A stretch of DNA of 64,000 nt, from assembly GCA_963666035.2 (NCBI GenBank), contig CAXXJI010000019.1:124001-188000 (forward strand), read 5' to 3'. Origin of the DNA: CALMFG01 sp963666035. GTDB lineage: Bacteria; Bacillota; Clostridia; Christensenellales; CALMFG01. The notes beneath the pieces were generated by a model. That model made no database searches and was not told the origin of the DNA. It saw only the letters and a program-made list of their open reading frames with translations. Position 1 is the stretch's first letter, and every line of letters begins with the position of its first letter. Of this stretch, positions 35,662 to 45,330 are shown piece by piece. Position numbers and translations under genes: made by a program.

Positions 35662-37180
35662 GATGTGCTTCCCCTTCATTAATTCCTAGCGAGGATGCGA
35701 TAAGCTTACGCTGTAAATCAACATCACTGGCTGATAATTCTGTTACAATTTCCCCTTCATTCATCACATAAATTCTATCCGAAATTCCACTAACTTCCGA
35801 AAGGTCTGAAGATACGACCAAACATCCTGCCCCATCTTGCACTAATTCTGCGATAATCTTATACATTTCAGCGCATGCCCCCACATCTACGCCTTCTGTT
35901 GGCTCATCAAACATATAAAGTTTTGTTTTGTTTTTTGTGCTCGTAATCCACTTGCCAAAAGATACTTTCTGTTTATTCCCGCCGCTAAGTGCATTCACAA
36001 CCGTATCGATTGAAGGTGTTCTGATATCAAGCTTTTCGACGGTGTTTTTTACATCAACAACTTGCTTTTTATGATTAATGACCGAAGCTCTTGTATAGTC
36101 TTTTAAGAAAGGTAAAGATATATTATCTACAATAGAGTCTTCCAACAAAAGCGCTTTGGTCAATCGGTCTTCCGGTATCAAAGCCATTCCCACCGAAATC
36201 GCTGCTTTCGAATGCTTTGGATTGATTGTTTTGCCCTCCAGTTTTACCGTCCCTGACTTCCTTTTTCGGGCGCCAAATAATGTCTCTAGCACCTCGGTTC
36301 GTCCTGATCCTACCGTACCAAATATGCCAACCACTTCACCCGATCTGACATATAACGAAACGTCTTTGACCATTTTGCCATCATTCAGATTTTGTACATC
36401 AAGCAGAACATCCCCAAAATCTCTTGCATATTCTATAAATTCAGATTTCTGCTCTTTGTTAATCATCATTTTCACAATTTCTTGCTTTGTGGCCGACTCC
36501 CCTTCAATCGTTCTCACCACACAGCCGTCCCGCATAACCGTGATACGGTCACATACCTCTAGCACTTCATCCAGATAATGCGTAATGAATATAACACCCA
36601 AGCCCTTTTCCCTGAACTCTCGCATTAGCCGAAATAATTCTTGTCTCTCCTTATCCGTTAAGGATGCAGTCGATTCATCAAAAATCACAATTTTAGGATA
36701 TTGATTGATGATTTTCATAACTTCAATTAGCTTTCGCTTTGCGGGGCTCAATTCATCCACACCGACACTTAGATCTATATCAAGATTCATGCTCTGCATC
36801 AGTTCATGACCTTTTTTTGCAAGTTCCTTATTATCAACAATGCCAAACTTCACTTTTTCTTGGCCCAAGAAAATATTCTCTACACCTGTAAAGGTGTCAA
36901 TCATGGTCCCTTCCTGCGTCACGATACCAATCCCTTTGTTAATCGCATCTTTAGGATGACGGAAAACAACGGATTCACCATCAAGAATAATCTGTCCTCT
37001 CTCAGGTTCATGAACACCCGTGAGCACTTTCACCAAAGTCGATTTCCCTGCACCATTATGGCCGACCAAACCATGAATTTCCCCACGGCGCAACTTAAAA
37101 TCAACGTCCTTTAAAGCATATACACCGGGGAATTGTTTGCAAATACCGTTTGTTTCAATTAATATCTGCTCATTTTTCAT
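35651..37180 (-). CDS. Sugar or polyol ABC ATPase, RbsA type
   Basis: 509 residues with two ATPase domains. The first has Walker A GHNGAGKSTLVK (near residue 39), signature LSPAKRKLIEV and Walker B IVIFDESTASL, where DES replaces the usual DEP. The second has GTVGSGRTEVL and signature LSGGNKQKVSFGKW. It works with the permease overlapping its 3' end and the binding protein encoded upstream. It is a different paralogue from the 19.8-kb ATPase. Confidence 0.93.
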   Translation of the reverse strand: MKNEQILIETNGICKQFPGVYALKDVDFKLRRGEIHGLVGHNGAGKSTLVKVLTGVHEPERGQIILDGESVVFRHPKDAINKGIGIVTQEGTMIDTFTGVENIFLGQEKVKFGIVDNKELAKKGHELMQSMNLDIDLSVGVDELSPAKRKLIEVMKIINQYPKIVIFDESTASLTDKERQELFRLMREFREKGLGVIFITHYLDEVLEVCDRITVMRDGCVVRTIEGESATKQEIVKMMINKEQKSEFIEYARDFGDVLLDVQNLNDGKMVKDVSLYVRSGEVVGIFGTVGSGRTEVLETLFGARKRKSGTVKLEGKTINPKHSKAAISVGMALIPEDRLTKALLLEDSIVDNISLPFLKDYTRASVINHKKQVVDVKNTVEKLDIRTPSIDTVVNALSGGNKQKVSFGKWITSTKNKTKLYMFDEPTEGVDVGACAEMYKIIAELVQDGAGCLVVSSDLSEVSGISDRIYVMNEGEIVTELSASDVDLQRKLIASSLGINEGEAHHGK

Positions 37181-37199
37181 CCGAAATTCTCCTCAATTT

Positions 37200-37234
37200 G
37201 ATTAACGTAGGAAGAACTTCTTCCTACGTTAATC
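37200..37234 (-). other. Perfect intercistronic hairpin after the binding-protein gene
   Basis: GATTAACGTAGGAAG and its exact complement form a 15-17 bp stem between the binding-protein and ATPase genes. No T-run follows. It is likely an mRNA 3'-end stabiliser or partial attenuator that raises binding-protein yield. Confidence 0.65.
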
Positions 37235-37254
37235 ACTTTTAATACTACGATGTC

Positions 37255-38331
37255 TTAATATTTGTTATAAAAATCAACTGCTTCATATGCCGGTGTACCT
37301 TCATCGGGAATATTGGATGTGGTAATCAGAGGCGCTTCAACATAAAGCGTTGTTGCACCAATCGCTTCTTCCCAGGAGATTCCCTGAACAACATATTTCT
37401 GAATCAAGTTTGCGGTTGTTGCTCCCATCATTTCAAATGGCTGAGCAACAGTTGCAATGATCGGAGAACCGTCACGCATCATCTGAACTGCAGATTCGTT
37501 ACCATCAATACCTGTTACAATCACATCATCACGTGAATAGCCTGCAGCTGCAAGCACATTGGTAACTGCCATCGCGGGTTCGTCCCAAACACACCAAACC
37601 GCGTCAATATCATCACCGAACCTTGAAATCCAGTCTTCCATTGTATTAGCAGAATCGTTATAGAAATCAGTTAAATCGATGTTATGGTCATCCAGTACGG
37701 TGATTCCTGAACATTCTTTTAATACAGCGTACAAGGTTTCGCCTCTTTTACGTCCACCTGCAAAACCGGTTGCTGATAGAATACAGAGGTTTCCTTCGCC
37801 GCCCATGATATCAGTCAGATATGTCGAAACTTTCGCTGCCATCACGTAGTTATTACTGGTCGTATCAACAACAACACCATCTGTGTAACCTGAGTCAATG
37901 GTGAAGATAGGAATGTTTGCATCATTTGCTTCCTGAATAGCCGCGGCCGAAGCACGTACATCCGCCATAGATGCAATAATAACATCGCAACCTTTTGCTA
38001 CCGCATCCGAGATGTTGTTGGCCACTTTATCACCGGAGTCTTCAGAGTTAACTTCTGATACTGTCCAGGTCCAACCATTTTCTTCTACAGACGCCATAAA
38101 ACCAGCATAAGCGCGTTGTTCAGATTGGTTTGATGCGCCGCTATGAATCCAAACGATGTCTAGATCCTTTGCTTCTGCCGTCGCTTCATCAGACGCCCCT
38201 TCATCAGTTGTTGCTTCTACACTGCTGGTTTCTTCGCTGTCAGTTACAGCTTCAGCATCAGAACTACATGCTGAGAATAACGTTGCAACCAACAACAGAA
38301 CCAATAATACTGTAATCAATTTTCTATTCAT
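37255..38331 (-). CDS. Sugar or polyol-binding lipoprotein, RbsB type
   Basis: 358-residue receptor of the second CUT2 importer. The lipoprotein signal ends at LFSACSSD (Cys at residue 22), an acidic Ser/Glu/Thr linker runs to about 58, and the Peripla_BP_4 fold follows (IVWIHSGASNQSEQRAYAGF, TIDSGYTDGVVVD, VIVTGIDGNESAVQMM). The substrate is probably a polyol or ketose, because two dehydrogenases and an FGGY kinase are encoded just upstream. A 105-base gap separates it from the first dehydrogenase gene. Confidence 0.92.
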   Translation of the reverse strand: MNRKLITVLLVLLLVATLFSACSSDAEAVTDSEETSSVEATTDEGASDEATAEAKDLDIVWIHSGASNQSEQRAYAGFMASVEENGWTWTVSEVNSEDSGDKVANNISDAVAKGCDVIIASMADVRASAAAIQEANDANIPIFTIDSGYTDGVVVDTTSNNYVMAAKVSTYLTDIMGGEGNLCILSATGFAGGRKRGETLYAVLKECSGITVLDDHNIDLTDFYNDSANTMEDWISRFGDDIDAVWCVWDEPAMAVTNVLAAAGYSRDDVIVTGIDGNESAVQMMRDGSPIIATVAQPFEMMGATTANLIQKYVVQGISWEEAIGATTLYVEAPLITTSNIPDEGTPAYEAVDFYNKY

Positions 38332-38436
38332 GTTTTTCCTCCAGAATATTTTTTTCTTTCTCCAAGTACTATGGAAATCCTTTATTTACTCTTCTTTTAA
38401 CTTGCTGGCAATATGCTGGTATGCAAGCAAGTAAAG

Positions 38437-39477
38437 TTAAATCATCACCGAAACACGGAACGCATCCTTTTGCGTTGCCGTTTCAAAAGCGCTCTGGATA
38501 TCATCCAGCGGCACTTTTTTTTCTATCAATCGCTCCACATTGATACTTCCATTCCCCAAAAGTTCGGTTGCATATTGAAAATCCGATGGCCTGCATCCAT
38601 ATGTGCCAATAACTTTTAACTGCTTATAGTGTACAAGGTTTGGATCCATCTCCCATTTTGGTTCTGGGTAGCCCGCTGCAAAGATGAGTAGTCTTCCGCC
38701 CTTGACAGAGACATCCAGCGCCTGCTTGTATGCTGAACTAGCACCCACAGCAATGATGACTGCGTCAACACCTTTCCCATTCGTTAATTCTTTAACTCTT
38801 TCCTCATAATCCTCTTCTGCCGGATTAATCGTCTGGTCAAAGCCCATCGCTTTTGCATTTTCAATTTTGTCACTGGATATATCAGAGATAATAATATCCG
38901 CGCCAAAAAACCTTGCAAGCAAAGCGTTTAGCATTCCCATGGTTCCGGCGCCGATCACAAGTATCTTCTCGGACGGTTTTACCTCTAATTGCTCTATCCC
39001 GCATACAACTGTGGACAGCGGCTCGCAAAAAGCCATTTGCTCAAAAGGTATATCCTTTTCAATACGATAAACGTGTTTTGAATCCATCACCATATATTCG
39101 CTGCAGGCATAAATCCCGTAGTAACCATGTTCATCTGCCTCTAATGGTTTTAAATCAGAATTTCTACACAACATTGAATTCTTGTTTTTCCTGCAAATAT
39201 CACACTGCATACATGGTTGATAAATATTGGTGACAACGCGATCTCCCACATTAACGTTCTTCACATTTGCACCGACCTCACAGACGATTCCAGCATTTTC
39301 ATGTCCAAACGCCATCGGTATTTTCTGATGTGGACGTAGCCCCAACCATTGTTGATAGTCCGATGTACAAATATTACAAGCTTTATTTCTTACTAAAACT
39401 TGATTTTCATTATAGGCCGGCGCTTCATGCTCATGCACCTCTGCTTTTTTTTCGCTTACAATTACCCCAAATTTCAT
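38437..39477 (-). CDS. Zinc-dependent medium-chain dehydrogenase (polyol type)
   Basis: 346 residues. The catalytic zinc site is CNICTSD with GHENAG; the structural zinc site has four Cys in CMQCDICRKNKNSMLC. The NAD-binding Rossmann motif is VIGAGTMGMLNALLA (near residue 170). It probably oxidises a polyol or sugar alcohol to a ketose. The start is put at 39477 because AAAGGA lies nine bases upstream; the ATG at 39486 directly abuts that site. It sits between the binding protein and a second dehydrogenase in the operon. Substrate and stereochemistry cannot be read from the sequence. Confidence 0.88.
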   Translation of the reverse strand: MKFGVIVSEKKAEVHEHEAPAYNENQVLVRNKACNICTSDYQQWLGLRPHQKIPMAFGHENAGIVCEVGANVKNVNVGDRVVTNIYQPCMQCDICRKNKNSMLCRNSDLKPLEADEHGYYGIYACSEYMVMDSKHVYRIEKDIPFEQMAFCEPLSTVVCGIEQLEVKPSEKILVIGAGTMGMLNALLARFFGADIIISDISSDKIENAKAMGFDQTINPAEEDYEERVKELTNGKGVDAVIIAVGASSAYKQALDVSVKGGRLLIFAAGYPEPKWEMDPNLVHYKQLKVIGTYGCRPSDFQYATELLGNGSINVERLIEKKVPLDDIQSAFETATQKDAFRVSVMI

Positions 39478-39525
39478 TTTTACCATTCCTTTATTTAAAA
39501 ATTATTATTTTGTCTGCATTCGAAG

Positions 39526-40566
39526 TTAAGGAATGAGAACGACCTTAACTGCTTTAGATGTTTTTTTATCCAGTGCAGTTTCAAATCCTTTTTTGACATC
39601 TTTAAGCGGGAGGCGGTGTGTAATGATATGTGACGCATCGATTTTGCCCGAGGTAATAAGATCCAGCGCAATCTCAAACTCCGTCTTATAATCCCACATG
39701 CCATAGCTAAAAACATATTTGATATCAATTTCCTTAAAATGCGCGGCGACCGAATCGAATTCCAAATGCTCTCGCATTCCGATAACACCCAGTGTTCCCC
39801 TTGGTCTAAGCATACGCACTCCCAAATCCAACACCGGTGCTTTGCCGCCAGCGCCATCAAATACGATGTCAGCGCCCAGACCGTTGGTGATCTCCATCAC
39901 CTTCTGATACACGTCGACGTTCATGGAATTAAACGCCATTTCAAACCCTGCTTTTTTTGAAACATCCAAAATGCCCTCAACAACATCAATAATCACCACC
40001 GCCTTTGCCCCAGCTGCTTTTGCCGCTTGCGCCATACACAAGCCCACCGGACCCGCGCCAAAAACAACCACAGTATCGCCGACATTGATCGGTACACGCT
40101 TTAGTCCATGTACTGCAACTGCATAGCAGTCCAAAGTGGAGGCTTCCTCAAAGCTTAAATTGTCAGGCAACTTATAGAGTTTTTCGTGCGGAACCTTTGC
40201 GTATTCCGCAAACCCGCCGTGATAGAAATATCCGATATGCTTTAGTTCACTGCAAAGATAATAGTCTCCCTGCTGGCACAACCGACAATGTCCGCAGCCA
40301 ATCAGCGGCTCGACGCCAACCCGATCGCCCACTTTAACGTTCGTCACATTTTCTCCCACTTCAACCACTTGGCCACTAAGCTCATGACCCATAATTGACC
40401 CTTCTGCCAAAGAATGCACACCAACATAGTGCGCAATATCACTTCCGCAAATACCCGCAGCACCTACTTTGATGATGACATCCAGTTTATCGCCCGGTTC
40501 AATCTTTACGTCTTCCACTTCCTCAAAACGAATATCCTTAATATTGTGAAATACTCCTGCTTTCAT
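39526..40566 (-). CDS. Zinc-dependent sugar-alcohol dehydrogenase
   Basis: 346 residues, related to sorbitol and galactitol-phosphate dehydrogenases. The catalytic zinc site is CGSDIAHYVG with GHELSG; the structural site is CGHCRLCQQGDYYLC. The Rossmann motif is VFGAGPVGLCMAQAA. Only about a quarter to a third of it matches the neighbouring dehydrogenase by eye, so this is not a recent duplication. Two dehydrogenases in one operon suggest either two polyol substrates or successive oxidation at two carbons. Confidence 0.9.
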   Translation of the reverse strand: MKAGVFHNIKDIRFEEVEDVKIEPGDKLDVIIKVGAAGICGSDIAHYVGVHSLAEGSIMGHELSGQVVEVGENVTNVKVGDRVGVEPLIGCGHCRLCQQGDYYLCSELKHIGYFYHGGFAEYAKVPHEKLYKLPDNLSFEEASTLDCYAVAVHGLKRVPINVGDTVVVFGAGPVGLCMAQAAKAAGAKAVVIIDVVEGILDVSKKAGFEMAFNSMNVDVYQKVMEITNGLGADIVFDGAGGKAPVLDLGVRMLRPRGTLGVIGMREHLEFDSVAAHFKEIDIKYVFSYGMWDYKTEFEIALDLITSGKIDASHIITHRLPLKDVKKGFETALDKKTSKAVKVVLIP

Positions 40567-40603
40567 AAGGTTTCTTCCTTTCTAAAAACTTCTTTTTTGG
40601 TCT

Positions 40604-42091
40604 CTATCGCTCTTGTCCCGCAATGTCCGCCAACCGATGCATTTGGCTTTGTGTGGCAGGATATAGCTCGCTATATACTTCGTAGTATTTATCATAGACT
40701 GCGGTGTGATCTTTGTCTGGCTTCACCACCCATGGTTCTTTAATCCATTTTTCCCGCATTATTGACATATCCTTAAAAACGCCTATACCAATTCCCGCCA
40801 AAAATGCACTACCCGCCGGCGCCCCAAGCAAATTATCAAAGCACAACTGCTCGGTTCCTGTTATATCACTCATGATCTGCGTCCAAAGGGCACTCTTTAT
40901 TCCACCGCCTGTTGACACCAATCGATCAATCTTAAGGTCCGCCGCGCGCATCACATCCAGATGATGTCGGACACTATAGCAGGTTCCTTCCAGAATCGCT
41001 CTATATATGTGTGCTTTTGTATGGGAAAGATTCAGTCCTGCCAATACCCCTCTTGCTTTTGGATCCCATATCGGGGATCGCTCTCCCGCAAAATAGGGCA
41101 ATAGAACCAATCCATCTGATCCCACTGGTATTTTTTCGGCCGCCAACGAGAGTTGTTGAAACGCATTGATACCTGTTTCTTTTTCTCTTTTTATCTCATC
41201 ACTGCCAAATTCGTCTCTAAACCACTTCGTCAGTGACGCTGATGTGGAAGTAGCCCCTCCCACCAAATATAATCCGTCCGTAGGGAAGATTATTGTGGCC
41301 AGCGAATCTGCAAAAACAAGCTGATCGGTCATGTGGAAAATTTGGATGGTACTGCCGTATACCACCAGCGTATCCCCGCACTTTCCACCCATGCTTATCA
41401 ATTCTGACAGAAAATCGCCGGTACCCGTAATGACTGGTATGCCTGCAACAAGTCCGGTTTGTTTCGCCGCCTGTGCCGTGACTTTGCCCGCAACATCATA
41501 AGCCTCACAAATTTTAGGAAGTTGTTCCTGTTCTATACCGACTGCATGGCACATGTCTTCGTCCCAGGCTCGTTTTTCAAAGTGATAAAGGGGAGTCGTT
41601 TCTTTTGCATTACTAAAGTCAATCACATATTCCCCGGTAAGTCTGGCCACCACAAACCCTGTTGCGGATAGAAAACGCTTGGTTTTTTTGAATAATTCAG
41701 GTTCATTGCGCTTATACCAGAGTATTTTCGGCCCTACTGATTGCGTTGAAAGTGAAGCTTTTGCAATCTCGAATATTTTCTCTTCACCAATTTGCGCGTT
41801 TAAAATTTGGATTTCTTCTTCACTTCTTGTATCAATTCCATAAAGGATAGCGTTCCGTAAAGGTTCTCCTTTTTCATCGACTGGAAGCATACACGGCAAG
41901 ACTGCACTGATTCCAATAGATGCAATTAAATCAGGGTTTACGCGTGATTTCTTTAAAAGATCCTGTGAAACGGTGACAAAATCCCCCCACCAGTTTTTTA
42001 GAGCATCATGTTCGGCCCAACTTGGGTTTTCGTGTATAACATTATGTGGACAGTAGCTGTAGGCCACAACATTGCCTTCAAAGTCAATCAA
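40604..42091 (-). CDS. FGGY-family carbohydrate kinase, start unresolved
   Basis: Phosphorylates a sugar or ketose. Visible features are GISAVLPCMLPVDEKG, GIPVITGTGDFLSELI, PYFAGERSPIWDPKARG and the C-terminal ATP-site block STGGGIKSALWTQIMSD. The frame has only a TTG start at 42091, which would cut off the phosphate-binding first strand. That strand is clearly encoded just upstream in the same frame (DFDIGTQGSKGILID, up to about 42130). No ATG, GTG or TTG lies upstream in frame. A TTG at 42165 with AAAGGTGAG before it would fit if one A were added to the seven-A tract at 42148-42154. A frameshift there is suspected. Confidence 0.88.
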   Translation of the reverse strand: MIDFEGNVVAYSYCPHNVIHENPSWAEHDALKNWWGDFVTVSQDLLKKSRVNPDLIASIGISAVLPCMLPVDEKGEPLRNAILYGIDTRSEEEIQILNAQIGEEKIFEIAKASLSTQSVGPKILWYKRNEPELFKKTKRFLSATGFVVARLTGEYVIDFSNAKETTPLYHFEKRAWDEDMCHAVGIEQEQLPKICEAYDVAGKVTAQAAKQTGLVAGIPVITGTGDFLSELISMGGKCGDTLVVYGSTIQIFHMTDQLVFADSLATIIFPTDGLYLVGGATSTSASLTKWFRDEFGSDEIKREKETGINAFQQLSLAAEKIPVGSDGLVLLPYFAGERSPIWDPKARGVLAGLNLSHTKAHIYRAILEGTCYSVRHHLDVMRAADLKIDRLVSTGGGIKSALWTQIMSDITGTEQLCFDNLLGAPAGSAFLAGIGIGVFKDMSIMREKWIKEPWVVKPDKDHTAVYDKYYEVYSELYPATQSQMHRLADIAGQER

Positions 42092-42257
42092 AATTCCTTT
42101 TGACCCTTGCGTGCCGATATCAAAGTCAACACTTTTTCCATCAGGTATTTTTTTAAGCCAGACAATATACTCACCTTTTACTTTCTCGTTACATTGTTCC
42201 TTTTGGTATCCTATATTTTATAAGCCTTAAAAGCATATACGACTCTAAAGCGAATAG

Positions 42258-43220
42258 TTATTTTCTATCCAGCAGTTTTTCGCATGTATCATAATCGGTG
42301 ACCAGAACATCCACGAGCTTCCCTTTCAGAGCCGCCCTTATGGCTCCTACCTTATGCTCTCCTCCAGAAACCGCTACAACTTTCCCGTTTTTTGATGGAA
42401 TATCGATGACGATTGATCTCCTTGTAATACTATGATCAATGATATTTCCGTCTTCATCAAAGAAATGCGCCAAAAGCTCCCCAGCCACGTTTTGTTCCTT
42501 CAGTTTCCAATAATCGATATCATCAACCATTTTTTCGCCCATCTTTCGACCATTGAAGCTGTCCTCAATAGTACCAATAGAGACCACTTTAATATCCGCA
42601 CTATTTGCTAAGGTCAATGAATTGCGTATGTTTTTTTGGTTAGCAAATACTTTGTATTCTTCTTCAGTCTGCGTTAATCCCGGAGACCAAATACCATAGA
42701 ACTTTGATCCGATAGTTTGCGCCACCTGCTGTGCATTATCCATAGAACTCATCGCTGCATCAAGTGTCAAAATCCCGATCAACGATGCAACATCGGGCTT
42801 GTTCCCGTTTGGTTTGCGCGCAATTGTATCCAACGCCTGAGATAGATATCCAAGTGTTCTACCACCGCCAATACCGAGTAATTTAATGCTGGACATCCAT
42901 TTCCTTTCAAGATACATCGCAACAGCTACTGTAAGTTCTTTATAGATCTCCCTAGAAACCGTCGGAACAACCACTGCATCAAGTAACCCATATTTTTCGA
43001 CAAGCTCTTTTTCACAAGAAAGCATATTGCAATATGGATTACTGATGGATACCGTTGCCATTTTTATATCTGATGCTTCTTTGAGTAATCTCTGCACTTT
43101 GATTCGTGGAATATCATACATTTCAGATATTTCACTCTGTGTCATTTCCTCCACATAGTAGGCCCATGCAACTCTAGCCAAAAAATCATACTTTGCGTAA
43201 TCTCCCTTTTGAATCTCCAA
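42258..43220 (-). CDS. SorC-family sugar-binding transcriptional regulator
   Basis: 320 residues. The N-terminal helix-turn-helix is MTQSEISEMYDIPRIKVQRL (about 25-45), followed by a sugar-phosphate-binding domain of the SorC/DeoR-C type (VVVPTVSREIYKELTVAVA, LLGIGGGRTLGYLSQAL, GVVAVSGGEHKVGAI-like ending KVVAVSGGEHKVGA). Members respond to phosphorylated sugars made by the operon they control. It lies inside the operon between the aldolase and the kinase, so autoregulation of the whole operon is expected. Confidence 0.9.
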   Translation of the reverse strand: MEIQKGDYAKYDFLARVAWAYYVEEMTQSEISEMYDIPRIKVQRLLKEASDIKMATVSISNPYCNMLSCEKELVEKYGLLDAVVVPTVSREIYKELTVAVAMYLERKWMSSIKLLGIGGGRTLGYLSQALDTIARKPNGNKPDVASLIGILTLDAAMSSMDNAQQVAQTIGSKFYGIWSPGLTQTEEEYKVFANQKNIRNSLTLANSADIKVVSIGTIEDSFNGRKMGEKMVDDIDYWKLKEQNVAGELLAHFFDEDGNIIDHSITRRSIVIDIPSKNGKVVAVSGGEHKVGAIRAALKGKLVDVLVTDYDTCEKLLDRK

Positions 43221-43275
43221 AATATCCCTCCTTATATTTTATTTCTCGTGCTATATATGTTTCCCCAATAATATG

Positions 43276-44160
43276 CTACGCTTCATTCAGGCATATATCA
43301 CCGCTACCTATGCCGGAACTCTCAACCACCCATGCTTTTCCGATACACCCGTAAAGCTGCATACGGTTTCGAAGTGTTTCCTTGTATCCTTCTTTTGCTA
43401 AGTTCCAAAGCTCATACGCGCCGTTACCACTTAAATCTGCAGCCAACAATTTCTTACATGCACCTTGAAACAGTTCGTTGGCAATATTCACTTTGTTAAT
43501 TCCCAGTTGACATGCTTTTCGAATGTTGTCATCCCCACTGCCAGAGCTGCCGTGCAGCACCAACGGAAACTGCCCGCAAGCCGCTTTGATTTTCACCAAT
43601 CGCTCAAAATCAAGTTTTGGGGTTTCTTTATACATGCCGTGAGCAGTCCCAATCGCAACCGCAAGGCAATCAATGCCGGTTTCTTCAATAAAGCGTGCTG
43701 CCATCTCAGGCTCGGTCAACATTTTTTTTGACGCATCTTCGTCCATACCCGAACCGACATGTCCAAGCTCAGCTTCAACACTAACGTCTATAGCATGCGC
43801 AATTCTCACTACTTCCTTTACTTCAGTAACGTTCTCTTCGTAAGATAACATGGATCGGTCAATCATGACCGATGTGAATCCACCGCGAATCGCATATATC
43901 GTCTGTTTCATTTGCGTCCCGTGATCAAGATTAAGTGCAACAGGAATTTTCGCCATCTTGCAAAGCTCAGAAATATATTTCCCTGCAAAAACAATGTCTG
44001 GAGTCGAGACAATCGCGATATCAAGGATAATCGGGGATGCGAGTTCCTCTGCGACTTCCAGCGCCGCACGTGCATCTATTTCCGAAGACACATTCGGAGC
44101 AGCGATCGCGTAATTTCCTTTGTTTGCACTATCAAGCATTTCTTTCATCGTGATTAGCAT
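43276..44160 (-). CDS. Class II fructose/tagatose-bisphosphate aldolase family
   Basis: 294 residues. It is a zinc-dependent aldolase of the FbaA/GatY/KbaY family that splits a ketose (bis)phosphate into dihydroxyacetone phosphate and an aldehyde. The zinc His residues lie in ALNLDHGT, GTAHGMYK and PLVLHGSSGSGD; the Asp/Asn of KVNIANEL is present. The start at 44160 has AGAAGGA six bases upstream; the ATG at 44187 has none. It is the first gene of the polyol operon. Together with the FGGY kinase it suggests cleavage of a ketose-1-phosphate, but the true substrate is unknown. Confidence 0.9.
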   Translation of the reverse strand: MLITMKEMLDSANKGNYAIAAPNVSSEIDARAALEVAEELASPIILDIAIVSTPDIVFAGKYISELCKMAKIPVALNLDHGTQMKQTIYAIRGGFTSVMIDRSMLSYEENVTEVKEVVRIAHAIDVSVEAELGHVGSGMDEDASKKMLTEPEMAARFIEETGIDCLAVAIGTAHGMYKETPKLDFERLVKIKAACGQFPLVLHGSSGSGDDNIRKACQLGINKVNIANELFQGACKKLLAADLSGNGAYELWNLAKEGYKETLRNRMQLYGCIGKAWVVESSGIGSGDICLNEA

Positions 44161-44468
44161 TAGATCCTTCTTTCTATACACCCTCAAGCCTTGAGTCTTA
44201 TGATTATAAAGTCATACCTTCGAGGAGTGTTCTTCATATATAATTGTACATATAATCACGTTATATGATTTTTGTGCATTTATGATGCTAATTATTATGT
44301 TTTAAAAAGTCTATTTGCTATTTATAAAGTGTACTTTTGTACATCTGTTGATATATTAGCACACATAAATCTCCGTGTCAAATAGAGTTTTGTTTTCTGA
44401 CCATCTTGCAACAAGAAGTGATCCAAGTTGAGAGTGGTGGTTTGCGGCTGATATAATAATCTAAAGAG
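44161..44468. other. Upstream region of the polyol operon
   Basis: Just over 300 bases without a gene. It holds the perfect inverted repeat at 44249-44267 and a GTAC-TTTTG-TAC type repeat near 44330-44342. No clear -35/-10 pair with good spacing was found. Confidence 0.45.
44249..44267. promoter_or_regulatory. Candidate SorC operator
   Basis: CATATAA-TCACG-TTATATG is a perfect 7+7 inverted repeat with a 5-base centre, about 90 bases upstream of the aldolase start. Its place at the operon head and the presence of a SorC gene suggest it is that regulator's site. Confidence 0.4.
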
Positions 44469-44783
44469 ATGAAGAAATATGACCTCGCTACGCTGGGTCA
44501 GACTCTACCAAAAAGAAATTATACAGCAGAACAGATCATCAGTAAGTTGCGGGAAGTAAAAGTAAAAATTAGCCAGAGAATCACAGCAGCTGAGGCCATC
44601 AGGAGCATTGGCGTCAACGACCAAATGTATTCTCGCTGGCGCAAGGATTATGGCGGCATGCGTATAGATCAAGCCCGAAGAGTAAAGGAAATCGAGAAGG
44701 GAAATGTACGGCTTAAGAAACTGGTTGCTGAATTATCATTAGATAACGCAATCTTAAAAGAAGTATCACGGGGAAACTTCTAA
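44469..44783 (+). CDS. IS3-family transposase OrfA
   Basis: 104 residues, the helix-turn-helix subunit of an IS3-family transposase. Typical blocks are RNYTAEQIISKLREVKV, NDQMYSRWRKDYGGM and KKLVAELSLDNAILKEVS. It seems complete, ending RGNF, but no orfB follows: within 40 bases the sequence enters a transposase fragment in the opposite direction. The element is therefore inactive alone. It marks the left edge of the accessory island. Confidence 0.8.
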   Translation: MKKYDLATLGQTLPKRNYTAEQIISKLREVKVKISQRITAAEAIRSIGVNDQMYSRWRKDYGGMRIDQARRVKEIEKGNVRLKKLVAELSLDNAILKEVSRGNF

Positions 44784-44799
44784 GCCCTGCTAGGCACAG

Positions 44800-45231
44800 G
44801 GTCGCTATACTCCGTCTATTCGTTTGAATACAATCATCACAAGATGGTTTCTTTTTATTGAAAAGACTGGTTCCATCGATGGCCGCTATGATATATCCAT
44901 CAATCGTTCCTTCTTTATATACTTTGTTTCTGACCGCTTTCCTCACAATTTTCTGATTAATCCGGCGTAGCGCATTTAGATTGATGGACTTTAGGGAATT
45001 TCTAATGGCATCAATCTTTGGAATGCGATCTTTACGTGCATAGATACTATTAAATTCTCCGGCTTTAATCATGAAATTCAGCTGATTGAAACTTCTTATC
45101 CTTAGCAGGAATCCGACTAAAATCAGTGAAATGATCTGTGATGTTTTATACGTTGGATTTAAACGATTATCGGTTATTTGCTCAATTTGCCTGTCGATGT
45201 GATACACGTTTTTCATGTATTTTATACCCAA
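44800..45231 (-). pseudogene. DDE transposase, truncated
   Basis: The N-terminal about 145 residues of an IS4/ISLre-like DDE transposase, with SQIISLILVGFLLRIRSFNQ, KIDAIRNSLKSINLN and IDGYIIAAIDGTSLF (first catalytic Asp), then a Cys pair (CDDC). The frame then enters non-homologous sequence and ends next to the IS3 orfA, which probably replaced the rest. It is dead. Confidence 0.6.
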
Positions 45232-45330
45232 CGGGGCAAGCTTTCATCTTTACAAAGTAATTTTCTCTCAAATTCATCCAACCATCATATCATAAGCTTT
45301 AGGCCATAAAAACTGCGAATTTGATACATC

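Noticed and set aside
38437..40566. Tandem duplication of the two dehydrogenase genes.
   Set aside because: Beyond the shared zinc and Rossmann motifs the proteins differ widely, so they are separate subfamilies.
44469..44783. A complete IS3 element.
   Set aside because: Only orfA is present; no orfB follows and no second terminal repeat could be identified.
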